Assembly: GCA_036362985.1 (NCBI GenBank)
Contig: JAYGXS010000003.1
Span: 91,593,677 to 91,657,676 of the forward strand
Direction: 5' to 3'
Length of the DNA: 64,000 nucleotides
DNA from: Ligula intestinalis
Taxonomy: Eukaryota > Platyhelminthes > Cestoda > Diphyllobothriidea > Diphyllobothriidae
The translations under genes and the position numbers were made by a program. Of the stretch, positions 22,177 through 32,640 are shown piece after piece; position 1 is the stretch's first letter, and each line of letters starts with the position of its first letter. The notes beneath the pieces are model-generated. The model ran no database searches. It was given only the letters and a program-made list of their open reading frames with translations, and was not told the DNA's origin.

Positions 22177-24606
22177 GATGCTCGCCCCGTAGACTTTGTT
22201 GCATCTTTCGAATCGGCGCTCCAGAAGTGTGAAGCAAACGAAGAGAGTAAGAACGCCATGCGACAGCAAGTGTCAACTCTCCTCCTCCAGCACAAACCTT
22301 TGACGACGATCTCCGAGGCAGAGGTCCGAGAACTTATGCGAATCCGAAAGATGAGGGATATCGTCACCTTGCCAGCCGACAAGGGACGCTCGACGGTTGT
22401 CATGGATAAGACTGAGTACACGGCGAAGCTACGAGGTCTGTTGGAGGACAGAAACGCCTACCAGCTTTCGGGAGCGGGAGAGTTCAAGAAACATGTGAAC
22501 AGCGTTAACAGGGCGATTGAAAAGCTGAAGAAGTCCGGGGCCCTCAAAAGAGGAGAAGCACTGACCGCAAAAGCCACAGACGCCGCGATGGCGCCTTTCT
22601 ACGGTCTGCCAAAAGTGCATAAACCTGGAGTGCCCCTTCGCCCCATCGTCTCCTTGCGTGGTACTCCGACGTTTGGACTATCGAAGTGGCTCTACAAGCG
22701 GTTCCGCTTCCTCACCGAGGATTCCGAATCCACAGTTAAGTCGGCTGAACAGTTTCTGCGGAACATAAGGCATCTAGAAATAGATTCAGACGAGATGATG
22801 GTATCGTTTGACGTGGTGTCTCTTTTCACCTCTATTCCAACTGGCCTCGCCGTAAGCACTATTGATGAACTACTCGCCGAAAAGTATGAGGACGAGGACC
22901 AGCAACTTAAACGACAACACGTCACTGAGCTGTTGGAATTGTGCCTCAGAACTTTCTTCAGCTTCAACAACCAGGTTTATGAACAGACGAAGGGAAAACC
23001 GATGGGCTCCCCCCTGTCGGGACTTATTGCCGAGGCAGTCCTGCAGAGGCTAGAACGACTAGTCTTCCGGACTTACTGTCCGAAATTCTGGACTAGATAC
23101 GTTGACGACACCTTTGTCGTAATCAAAAGGAACGACGTTCAGAGCTTTAAGACCTTACTGAATTCTATATTCCCTGACATCCAATTTACGATGGAAGAGG
23201 AAGATAACGACCGGTTGCCTTTCCTGGATGTGCATGTCAAGAGGACTTCCGAGGGGAGGATAAAAACTACGGTCTATCGGAAGGCAACGAACACCAAACG
23301 CATCCTGCAATTCCAAAGTAACCACCCAATTGGTCACAAACACAGTTGCGTTAGATCTCTATTCCAACGCGTTCAAACGCACTGCAGCGATGAAGACGGG
23401 AAAAAGGCGGAGGCGAAATACCTCGATTCCCTGTTCATATCTAACGGTTATCCACGATCCTTCATACGTGAATGCCGACGAAGGCCCATCCGAAGTCGAC
23501 CAGACGACGAAAAACCAAAGTTCTGGCTAGCAATCCCCTACGTGAAAAATGTGTCGGAGGCGACAGCTCGACTCCTGAATCCTTTCGGAATTGGGGTGGC
23601 CCACAAACCCGATTCAACCATACGGCAGCAGATAATAAGACCTAAGGACCCGCTTCCGGCAACGGAACAATCTGCAGTGGTCTACAGCATACCATGCCAA
23701 AATTGCGGTGCAAGGTATGTTGGTGAAACGGGTAAACGCCTCTGCACAAGACTGCATGAACACCAACTTGCAGTCGATCGCGAGGATAAACTGTCACTGG
23801 TATACGGCCACATGGACCGGGAGAAGCATAAGTTCGCTTTCGAAAACGCCAAAGTCATCGGCCGATCCAACGACAAGATGACCAGATTGGTGCTTGAAAG
23901 TTGGGCATCCGTGGGCACAATCAACAGAAATATTGATTTAAATCCAGCCTATCAGGCCCTCCGGACAAGACTCCAATCAGCCCCGACGAGGCCGCCGCCG
24001 GCGCTAGCGAGCGACTTGCAACTTCGTCAACAGTGGCCACCGACGCGTCAGAGGAAGAGAACTAATAGCGACTCCAACGACCGACATGAGTCATCGGTCC
24101 ACCGACGAGCCCAAACATGTGAGCCGGGTCCGCGCTTTGAATGCCAACCGGTCAAGCCACCCGAGTATGGAAGGAGAGTCGATAGTAGCCGGCCAAGTGC
24201 ACACAATACGCACACAGACCTGATGATGACAACAACAAACGTAGAGGCGACGGGGGATGTAGGAGGAAGGGCAGAGAGGGTCCTTCGCCGCGCACACGAC
24301 CGGGAGGACTCACCTACCCCCCGACGGACACCGGGCCTGGAACGAGGGCTGATCCGCGCATCCGGCTCAGAGGGGAGGTCGGGCGGTGGTCACACTACCG
24401 GGCCGGTTAACGTAGACGCGTTAACGACACACGGACAGGCAACGGATGACACACACGGGCGCCAGCCACCCACAATGGAGGTGCCGCAGCCAATCAACGG
24501 ACAGAACGAAGTTCAGCGCTCGTGCGTCAGCCATCGCTACAACACCAGATGGTCTGCGCGGCATTCCAACTCTCGGCAAGCAGGAACACACAACCCACCA
24601 CTCTGA
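22177..24606 (+). CDS. Penelope-like element pol, 5'-truncated, uninterrupted 809 codons
   Basis: Homology to the 18902 element begins at DARPVDFVASFESALQKCE (22177); the frame runs further upstream only through an unrelated inverted segment. Motifs in order: PADKGRSTVV, FYGLPKVHK, FDVVSLFTSIP (motif A, 22807 onward), KGKPMGSPLSG (motif B), YVDD (23098-23109), then the endonuclease with Cys pair CQNCGARYVGETGKRL (Tyr at 23716), HEHQLAV, EKHKFAF and LVLESW. A long Arg/Pro/Thr-rich tail follows, ending SHRYNTRWSARH. About 140 N-terminal residues are missing compared with the first copy, so it may lack part of the N-terminal domain. The TGA stop lies inside the hammerhead-like motif. Confidence 0.9.
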   Translation, partial: DARPVDFVASFESALQKCEANEESKNAMRQQVSTLLLQHKPLTTISEAEVRELMRIRKMRDIVTLPADKGRSTVVMDKTEYTAKLRGLLEDRNAYQLSGAGEFKKHVNSVNRAIEKLKKSGALKRGEALTAKATDAAMAPFYGLPKVHKPGVPLRPIVSLRGTPTFGLSKWLYKRFRFLTEDSESTVKSAEQFLRNIRHLEIDSDEMMVSFDVVSLFTSIPTGLAVSTIDELLAEKYEDEDQQLKRQHVTELLELCLRTFFSFNNQVYEQTKGKPMGSPLSGLIAEAVLQRLERLVFRTYCPKFWTRYVDDTFVVIKRNDVQSFKTLLNSIFPDIQFTMEEEDNDRLPFLDVHVKRTSEGRIKTTVYRKATNTKRILQFQSNHPIGHKHSCVRSLFQRVQTHCSDEDGKKAEAKYLDSLFISNGYPRSFIRECRRRPIRSRPDDEKPKFWLAIPYVKNVSEATARLLNPFGIGVAHKPDSTIRQQIIRPKDPLPATEQSAVVYSIPCQNCGARYVGETGKRLCTRLHEHQLAVDREDKLSLVYGHMDREKHKFAFENAKVIGRSNDKMTRLVLESWASVGTINRNIDLNPAYQALRTRLQSAPTRPPPALASDLQLRQQWPPTRQRKRTNSDSNDRHESSVHRRAQTCEPGPRFECQPVKPPEYGRRVDSSRPSAHNTHTDLMMTTTNVEATGDVGGRAERVLRRAHDREDSPTPRRTPGLERGLIRASGSEGRSGGGHTTGPVNVDALTTHGQATDDTHGRQPPTMEVPQPINGQNEVQRSCVSHRYNTRWSARHSNSRQAGTHNPPL

Positions 24607-24636
24607 TGATGGAAAATAGTGTATTTCCGAAACGTC
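24603..24636 (+). ncRNA. Hammerhead-ribozyme-like motif overlapping the PLE stop codon
   Basis: CTGATGA (24603-24609), T, a GGAAA/TTTCC stem II with an eight-base loop, GAAA (24629-24632), CG-T-C (to 24636). Every conserved core base is present. Stem III would be A-U plus C-G with no loop, as in the small dimeric hammerheads reported from Penelope-like elements. The TGA stop of the pol frame (24604-24606) is part of the core. Confidence 0.72.
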
Positions 24637-24736
24637 AGCACAATTACAGTGTGGTCCACGACAGCGCCTTGTTTTCTTCTTCGCCTTCTTTGGGGGATGA
24701 TGATCAGGATAATTTATCTGGACCTCATAGATAGAT

Positions 24737-24770
24737 AAATATATATATATATGCATATATATATATATCA
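24737..24770. repeat. (TA)n microsatellite at the PLE 3' boundary
   Basis: Alternating TA with one TGCA interruption, directly after the 3' end of the element. Confidence 0.85.
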
Positions 24771-25012
24771 AGAAAATAATCGTGGAAATTATTAGGTGCA
24801 TTACATGGAAGTAGGTGGATGGGACATGACTTTTAAGGGTCAGACCCTACAGTTTGATGAACATTTTCGTCGAAGACAATCAACGGCCGCGGAATAACTA
24901 CGGAAATGTCCATTCTACAAACGAGTAGCACTACAAGTAGTGTGAATTGTATATGACAATGATGTTATACTATACGTTGGGGGCCTACTGAAGAGCCGAA
25001 CCCCTCAGATCC

Positions 25013-25041
25013 CTATATATATATATATATATATATATATT
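25013..25041. repeat. (TA)n microsatellite
   Basis: The minus-strand PLE frame next to it breaks exactly into this tract (SEAAAR then alternating Ile-Tyr codons). Confidence 0.9.
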
Positions 25042-25967
25042 CGAGCAGCTGCTTCAGACACGTTTGCGATGTACGGTAGCGCCCGCCAGACTTTTAGTTG
25101 GCTGACCGTTGGCTTTCTAATCGGGTTAGTCCGCCTACTCCGCTCTATGAAGCTCCGAGGGTACCCATTGATGGTGAACATCTGCCGTAGATAGCGGAGT
25201 TCGGCAACTTTGTCAGCTGTTTCACTGCAGTGGGTCTCAGCCCTCTTGTAGAGACTTCGTACACAGCTACGTTTGCGACACAGTGGATGGTTGCCTTGGT
25301 AACTAAGGATCTGGCGAGTGTTGGTAGCCTTCCTGTTAACCGTCATCTTGAGGTTTCCGTCAGTCTTGCGATGAACTAAAACGTCTAGGGATGCTAGTTG
25401 TCCATCGTTTTCTGCCTCCATTGTGAATGCAATACCTGGAAAAATGGAGTTCAGGAGGGCATGAAAGTTGTTGACTCCTTCCCGCTTGATAATGACGAAA
25501 GTGTCGTCTCCATAACGTGCCCAAAATTTGGGCTTGTGGTCGGCGAACACTAACGTTTCCAACCTCTGTAGGACTGCCTCAGCGACGAAACAAGATAGAG
25601 GTGATCCCATCAGTGTTCCTTTGGTTTGCTCGTAGACAGTCCCTTCAAAGTTAAAGTAAGTTCTGAGGCAGTACTTCAGCAACTGCAAGAGATGTCCACG
25701 TTTACGTGTTTTGGCTGCCTCGATATACTGGCTGTCCAGGGGGTCGCTTACGGTCTCAATGGCAAGACTCTGCGGGATCGAGGTGAATAATGAGGTGACG
25801 TCGAATGATATCATGATCTCATCTGCCTCGAGTTTTAATCCAGTTATTCTCTCCAGAAAATCCGTGGCTGATCGGACTGTCGTACCTGAGCCCGACATAA
25901 GGGGATTCAATCGTCGGAACATCCATTTTGCCAGGTTAAAGGTGGGTGTGCCACGGAGTGACGGAAG
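25042..25967 (-). pseudogene. Truncated Penelope-like RT, close relative of the 18902 element
   Basis: About 300 codons without a stop: SLRGTPTFNLAKWMFRRLN, FDVTSLFTSIPQSLAIETV, EQTKGTLMGSPLSCFVAEAV, catalytic box RYGDD (YVDD changed to YGDD), ending at PYIANVSEAAAR. The protein is nearly identical to the 18902 copy, so divergence is recent. Both ends are truncated: the 5' side joins LINE ORF1 sequence at about 25968 and the 3' side ends in the TA tract. The endonuclease is missing, so it cannot be autonomous. Confidence 0.88.
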
Positions 25968-25968
25968 G

Positions 25969-27290
25969 TATAGGTTTTCCCATTCTTTAGGAGAGCGCTG
26001 ACGTATTCATGTACTCGATCATAGTCATGTGCAGCTCGTTCCGTTGTACAGGCAAACGTGGACTCAGGAGCACCCTGTATGATAATGTTGTTTTTCAGAT
26101 TGATAAACGACTTCCGTTTGACTCGTCTTGAACAACAATGCAGTTTTGTCGGTCAAGGGGAACACTTGATGTATAGCCAGACTTACTGCTATCGGAAGAC
26201 CCCAAGATGTTGTTAGGAATAGTTTTTGACTTTGCGTTTGCGGTATCATCACCAGAGATAGTTTTGTTTTGGAGGCTGGGATGGCACTGATCAGGTCTGG
26301 CTTCGTGTTGCGAATTTCGTAAGGCTGTTTTTCCTTTTAGCAGTTTTGATGCCAAGCCTTCGTTATCGAAGATAACTTGAAGAGTCCTTGGGTTCGTTTA
26401 TAGGTGGCGGCCTGGGTCTCCTTTACTCAGACGGAAAGCTTTATTTACGGTATAGGTTCCCCATCCTTTAGGACAGCGCTGACGTATTCTTGTATTTGAT
26501 CATAGTTATGTACAACTGGTTCCATTGTACTGTCAAACGCGGACTCTGGAGCACCCTGTATGATAATGTTGCTTTTTCCGTTTTCTGGACGACTTCTGTA
26601 ATACCTCACCTGTTGTTCCGTTTGACTGATCTTGAACAACTATGCAGTTTTGGGGTTCAAAGGAAACCCTTGATGTATTTTCAGTCTTACTGCTATCGGA
26701 AGACCCCGATATGTTGTTAGGAATAGTTTTTTTTTTTAATTTGTGTTTCCGTTACCATCACAAGAGATAGTCTTGTTTTGGAGGCTGGGATGGCACTGAT
26801 CAGGTCTGACTTCATGCTGCCCCCTTCTACATTTGTGGTTTCCTTCTGTGATTTGTATTCAGGCTTAGCATACCCACTAGGAGTGGTTGATGTGCTGGGT
26901 ACATTTTGCACTTTTGGTCCGGAAAATGAGTCTACAATTAGCGGGGTTTTATTTCGGAAAGTTCCTCATGTGCTGAAATTAGGGGCAGAGTGTCAGTCCC
27001 GCAGACCGTTAGAGATGTTTCTGTAAAATCTTGATCGCGGTGCACCTCGTCAAGGACAACTTGACCATTTATGGTACTCGCTTGATCATTTTTGTGCGTA
27101 GACGCTTCGGCGAGAGATGCTGCTGCTGCGTACGTTATGTCCCCTCCCTTAAGTTCATGCATCGCCAGTGTTTCCTCATGAGGGAGAAATCGAGAAAATT
27201 TCTTCAGCTTGTCCATCTCCACTCTAAGACTATTAACCACCTCCTCAAGTTTCGTAAATTTGCTAAGAAGGGTAAAGTATGATATGCAGG
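25969..27290 (-). pseudogene. LINE ORF1 fragment with internal tandem duplication
   Basis: On the minus strand: an N-terminal coiled-coil-like MVNSLRVEMDKLKKF (27240), a Ser/Thr-rich middle, then the RNA-binding-like core SNIIIQGAPESAFDSTMEPV, NYDQIQEYVSAVL and, in a shifted frame, TLQVIFDNEGLASKLLKGKT. The order matches the ORF1 region at 45810-46081 (CIIVQGLE, RIGKIPDEAIG, PLKIVMQNDEQVKLILSKT). The part at 26451-26840 is repeated at 25969-26320 with a spacing of about 480-510 bp. Several frameshifts are visible. Confidence 0.7.
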
Positions 27291-27417
27291 CTTCATCTTT
27301 CCGAGTTTCGTCTCTTAAACTTTTAAGACTTTTAGTTCGATTGAATAATAATAAGCTGTGTGACCGATCTTTTGTATTTGCTGACTGAATTTGATCCTTA
27401 CGGCTGTACGGTTCTAT

Positions 27418-27500
27418 AGGTCCACCGGTTAGCCATTCGACTTACACCCGAGGCATCCGCGGTTCGATTTCCGGCCCCGCTGGCAGCCTCGTAGAATTAT
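27418..27500 (+). repeat. tRNA-like sequence, probable SINE head
   Basis: CCGGTTAGCCATTCGACTTACACCCGAGGCATCCGC is followed by the B-box match GGTTCGATTTCC (27461-27472). The arms do not fold as a clean cloverleaf. Confidence 0.45.
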
Positions 27501-29699
27501 CGAGAGCAATAGTTCCTTCTTTTGTTTTAGCTGAAAACGAAATGATTAAATTCAAAATGTTAAATTTGCTATTGTGGCTGTAACGTATTGTGTTGACTCA
27601 TATTCAAAATACCTAAAATCTTCCGACGGTGTGTAGAGTATTGCAAATATTTGAAGCAGACTGAGAAAACAATACGCCTAATTGCTTAGAAGCACTTTCA
27701 AATATGTATAAACAATATGCAGGATATTCAGGAACGACTCAGCCGTTTGTAGATCTTCGAGGTCCTAAATAACTGCTTATCTTCGAGAAAGCTTGAGATC
27801 ATAGCACCTTGGTTTTTTTAGGCTGTTTTCACTTGTTTGTTTGTAGGTTGCGAGTTCAGGTCAACGACTTGAGAAGCAAATTCCACTTTGATTTCGTCTT
27901 CTGCTGAATTTTGACACAATAAAAATTCCACGATGACGAGATTGTTGTATAGTATCCAATGCTTAATATCTGGAGTCCGCGAAAGTTTTTAGAAGTGTGA
28001 AATCCCGAAACGACTAAATCCCTTGGAGTCTGAAAAAGTCAAACCAATTTCGAAGTGTGCGCCAATTTTTTTAGGTCTGCCTGGTTGTGCAGTTTGATTC
28101 TGGATGATTGCTTAAACTGTCAACTTTCTTCCGTACGTGCAGAAGACTAAGAGGGTGAATTAAACCAAGTTTGATAAAACTCAGGCCTTTTAGCGGAGTA
28201 AACAGCAAACCCGAATCATGGGTGTTGAAACGCTCAAAGTTCACACTAGGTGCGGATCCGGATGAGGATGGTGTGAACGTCTTTTGCTGAAGATACTGGT
28301 ATTCCTTCTCTCTCCCTCTGCTGGCACTATTTATCCCCGTTCCGTGTCGCCGGTACACGCTCTTCCCGCCGTCCTGTTTCGCCGCTACACACTCCTCCTG
28401 CCGTCAGCACCACCATGGCCTTTACCCGTATTTGCCCACAGTGCTGCGCCCCCGCCGGTATCTAACTTATATTCTGTGATCACCCCTCACTCCAAACGGA
28501 TCATTTGTACAGACCCTTGGTTATCCCCCGTATTGTATCATTTCCACTCTTCATTGTTTACCATTCGTTTTATATCAACAGACCTTATTTCTCACTTTCG
28601 CGTTATTCTTCTATCTCTTTCTAGGATTGCATGTTGTGGTGATTGATTGATTTTCAAAAACCCTCATAATAACCATATTTGCAAATACATAATGCCAGAT
28701 GACAGGTAAGATCAAAAGAAATATGGCGAAGTTTTACAACGGTAAGTTTGGCCGCAGGTACGTTGAAGAAGACGACCTTTTAACCATCATTTCCTGCATC
28801 TAAAAAGATTAAAAAGTAATCTTATATAATATTATGACGAATAAAGTACGTAAAAACGTGGGGATACACCCGCTTGTCTGTTTATAGGTCTTCCTTCATT
28901 TTTCTTGGCTACACGTTCATCCGCTCATTTGTCAAATACTCACTCACGTGAAAATACATTCTTAAACATGCCCAACAATGTTAACTGGCTAATAAAATCA
29001 TTTTGACTGGGCATTCATATATAGATGCAGTCATCAAGCCACCTAAAAATAAGTTCCTTCGACAAACCTCCCTACAGAATTCATAAATTAAATGTTCAAT
29101 GTTCAATTAAGTATTATTATTCCGTGTTTAACTGCTTGGAAAGTGAAAACTTAAAAACAAGTTAAAGATATCTGTATACTTAAAAAAATCGGTGTCTGTC
29201 TCTGCGTGTGTCTCCGGTATCATTGGTCACCGGAGTCAGGATTGCACGCCTTGTGCGCCTTCGACGCACGCATGTTAGTACCACGATCACTTCGTCGGCA
29301 CGCTTTATCGGTCGCTTGTGCGTGTCGGTCTCTACGTCGCCCCCTCATTCCACCGTGCGCGTGAGGAATAAAGTGATGCCCGACGTGAAATGCGGACAAG
29401 ATTACGCCACGGGAGGGTGGGCGAGGTTGGGGAAGGGGTCGTCGCTTCCAGGTCATCGCAGCCGCTTGAAAGGTCACCCCCCGCCAATGTAGCAAGGGCT
29501 ATAACCGTGTTTGCACAGATGCTTCAAATTCACTCACCGTAAACAAAGCATCAAAACGCCGCCGACCCCGTCTCCATACAAAACTTGAGAGTATGACCAC
29601 GGGACGACAATCATTTTCGGACTCATTCCCCTCTCACCCCCTCCTCCATACCCATTTCGCCGTATGAAGAGCACAGTCTACTCCCCTGGCGTGTTTGAC
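27501..29699. other. Stretch without a supported gene
   Basis: Contains a C-rich segment (28310-28460) with an imperfect short duplication and a GC-rich segment (29200-29500) with 90-codon frames on both strands. No domain is recognisable. Confidence 0.35.
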
Positions 29700-30720
29700 C
29701 ATATTTACACTCTATTGTACACAATAGTGATTAAGAAGCTTGAGCCATTCTAATCGACCTTCACATAGTAGACCTCCTCGGCCGAGGACTAATTTAGCCG
29801 TATTCCTTTGAAATTTCTGCAGCGCAGCGTCGTTTGGTGGCACCACACCGCGATGCAATCTTCTATCATCGAGCGATCAAAGGTTTCAAACTCTAGCCCA
29901 TCAAGCTTCTTATCTAAACAGAGGAAGTATCTTCTGATCAATCCTACGATGTCCATAGCCTTCTTTGCAGTTTTGGCACAGTGAGCTGAATTTTTGAAAA
30001 TGGAGGTAATTCAGTTTATTTGGGGATAATAATAGGAAATGTTTTTGAAAACCCTATTGATTACATGCCGGTGCGTTTCACATGTACATGCACATATAAA
30101 ATTACCACTTCTAATATAGTACTGGCAAACAGTGTGTAGCATTGTGTTTTACAATATAAGTCTGGCGGTTAGAGTTCAGACTTGCAGGGAAGAGAGGGGA
30201 CGCATATAATTATCCAAGCGTTGTATGTACATCTGAATGGAAGTGGCCTCCATGACTGACTGTGGAAAGTTGTCATACGTACACATAGTTCCCTATTTTC
30301 GTTCACTTGTCCGAGTTGGCGACTCCCAGTGAACTAGTCACACTCAAATACTATCTCTTTTCTGCGACTACACCGTAGGCGGCTGACTTGGAATTTGTTG
30401 AAATTGAGCTGCTTTAGCCACTTACCAATTTGAAAGCGATCCAATTCATTTTTAAGCTCAGCCCATCCTCCGAGCTTCAAACTTATTTCCCAAAACTTCG
30501 GATCGTCTTCAAGCTTTAATTACTAACAGGTGAGGCAATCAAGACAGTCTTTTAAATATATCAGAAACAGAATGGGCACCGGAACGCTTCCCAGGGAACC
30601 CCACAGAAAACGATTTTCCTTTGTGTTTTTGCGTTTACAATAGAAACACGCTGATGCCTGCTTGAAAGAAATTTGTTGAACCATTTGAGTTTATCTCCAT
30701 TCACATCTATTTGATGCAGC
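29700..30720 (-). pseudogene. Degenerate LINE reverse transcriptase fragment
   Basis: Scattered minus-strand frames show RT palm and thumb remnants: LKWFNKFLSSRHQRVSIVNA, then GVPWEAFRCPFCF (motif B, normally GVPQGSVLGP), then KKAMDIVGLIRRYF, LQKFQRNTAKLVLGRGGL and EGRLEWLKL. The FADD box is not preserved. Many stops and frameshifts. CR1/Jockey-type by motif style. Confidence 0.6.
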
Positions 30721-31039
30721 TTTCAGTCAGCATCAGTCAGTTTATTTGGAGTGAGTGACCGAAGCGAAACGGTGTTTAAATTCATAAAGTGTAGTGAACT
30801 ATACGAAAGAATTACACATCAATTTTGTTGCTAAAATTATATAAAAAAACTAAGAATACATGAGTGCGTAAGAAGATGAGACGTCTGCGGAATAGAAGCG
30901 TACGAAGGATTCACTGCATATCCAATAGGAAATATTCGGATGAATCACACTGAGTTTAAATTAATGCTCTATTGGAATCAAGCGAGTAGTATGTCGATAG
31001 CCATTGTTTTAACGTGAGTGTTTGAAAGTTTGCAATGAC

Positions 31040-32640
31040 CTTTAATTGATGATTATCCAGACGCATTTTGAATGCGTTCACCTTAGGTGAATGTACAACA
31101 AACTCTAGCAAGGAGTTTCACTATCAATTGACCATTTGAGAGAATGAGCATGAACGTTAGTTTGTGCGGCTCAGTTCCTTATTTAACTGGCAATCATGGT
31201 TTCCGAGGTTCCTACTGAAATGATGCAATAAGATCCCCTCTCTCTTGTTTATAATTGAGGAGGAAGATATTGAAGGCAGTCAAATGCTGTTCGCATGTAA
31301 ACTGCTTGAGTTCACGGACCGCCTTAGAAGCACGTCTTTGAACACCATCAAGAATCTTTTTGTCTTCCCGAAACCAAGGCCACCAAAACTAAACCGCATA
31401 TTCCAGCTGCGGCCGTACGAATGTTGCATAGACTTTTCCGAACATTTCCGCGATCGGGTTTACAAACCTTCTTGGTAAGTCGCCCATGACCGGCATTGCT
31501 CTCGCAGCGACTTCGGAGCACTGTCTTGTGACACTTACGTCGTGTTTACTAATCACACCAACATCTCTGTGCAAACTCACGCTTTCAGGTGGTTTTATTC
31601 CAATATTTATTGTTGTCTGCGGAGTGTTGCTGAAAACATAGGCAATACTACACAATCCTTGAGTGTTAAAATTCATTGACTAACTCTTGCTCCAACAGTG
31701 CAGCTGGTCTTGACCCTTTTGCAGTATTTTGGAGCTTTGATATCAGTCGTCTTTCTAGAACTTTGTCCAATGCCTTTCTGAAGTCAGTCTAGATCGCATT
31801 GAACGACGAACCGACTTTCAATGAATACTTCCAGCCTTCTATGGATGTTAGCAGGTTAGTGAGACAAGATCGATCACTTATGTATCCATTTGCACTGCGC
31901 CTAGACAGTTGTTTTCCTCAATATGTGTAATTCGTTCTGTTTCGATTACATTCTCCTTTATTTTGCAAAAAATGTTTGTGAGACTGACTGATCGAAAACT
32001 TATAGAACTTTTTCAAACTGCCTATATTTTTCAGCTCATTTATAATTGCAAAATAACACCAAAAAGGCCCTAAACAGGAAAATTTATGCTCACAATATAA
32101 AAGAATTTTAGGTTTATCTGCGCACATTGTGAAATTAATTTTGTTCCTATTACGAAACTTATTTGCATAGATAGTGCCTTCCTGGCGCAAGCAAATATCA
32201 ATTCTGCATGTCCTCTATCCTACTTTATAAATTAGATTTATGGTGGCTAGCTCGTTTTTGGTATTCAGAGCCCCAGTCCCCATCCGACTACACAAGGTGT
32301 TGGAAAATAGGAAGACCAATTATTTTGCGAGCTCCTTCAGAAGTTTCGCCGACGTGCCACCTGGACCAGGCGATTTAGTGGGTCCTAGATATCTTAAGGT
32401 TTTTTGTGCTCCGATACATGGATCTTACTTTCCCGTCCGTTGTGTTGGAGTTCTGCAGCCTAGAAAGATATGTGGATGTAGTTGGTTTGACACTCTCGGT
32501 TTACAAAAAAGTAGTTTGCAGGAAGTTTCCCTGCTTCATGGTTAACTTTCTGGTACTAAGTCGATGCCAACTCGTATTAATCTTGCGATTCCCCACTCAT
32601 GAAAGCCAGTTAGCTTGTGGACGTTGATCAGCGATCACGC
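31040..32640 (-). pseudogene. Degenerate CR1-like LINE reverse transcriptase
   Basis: In minus-strand order: TKSPGPGGTSAKLLKELAK (about 32390-32330), SCLTNLLTSIEGW (about 31870), DFRKALDKV (motif A remnant), VGVISKHDVSVTRQCSEVAA then FVRPQLEYAV (31440-31389), then LDGVQRRASKAVRELKQFT and YKQERGDLIALFQ (31370-31210). This order is diagnostic of CR1/Jockey pol C-terminal halves. Multiple stops and deletions. Confidence 0.7.

Noticed and set aside
29208..29495. Frames of 94 (+) and 91 (-) codons in a GC-rich patch
   Set aside because: Both strands are open because of base composition; no domain on either.
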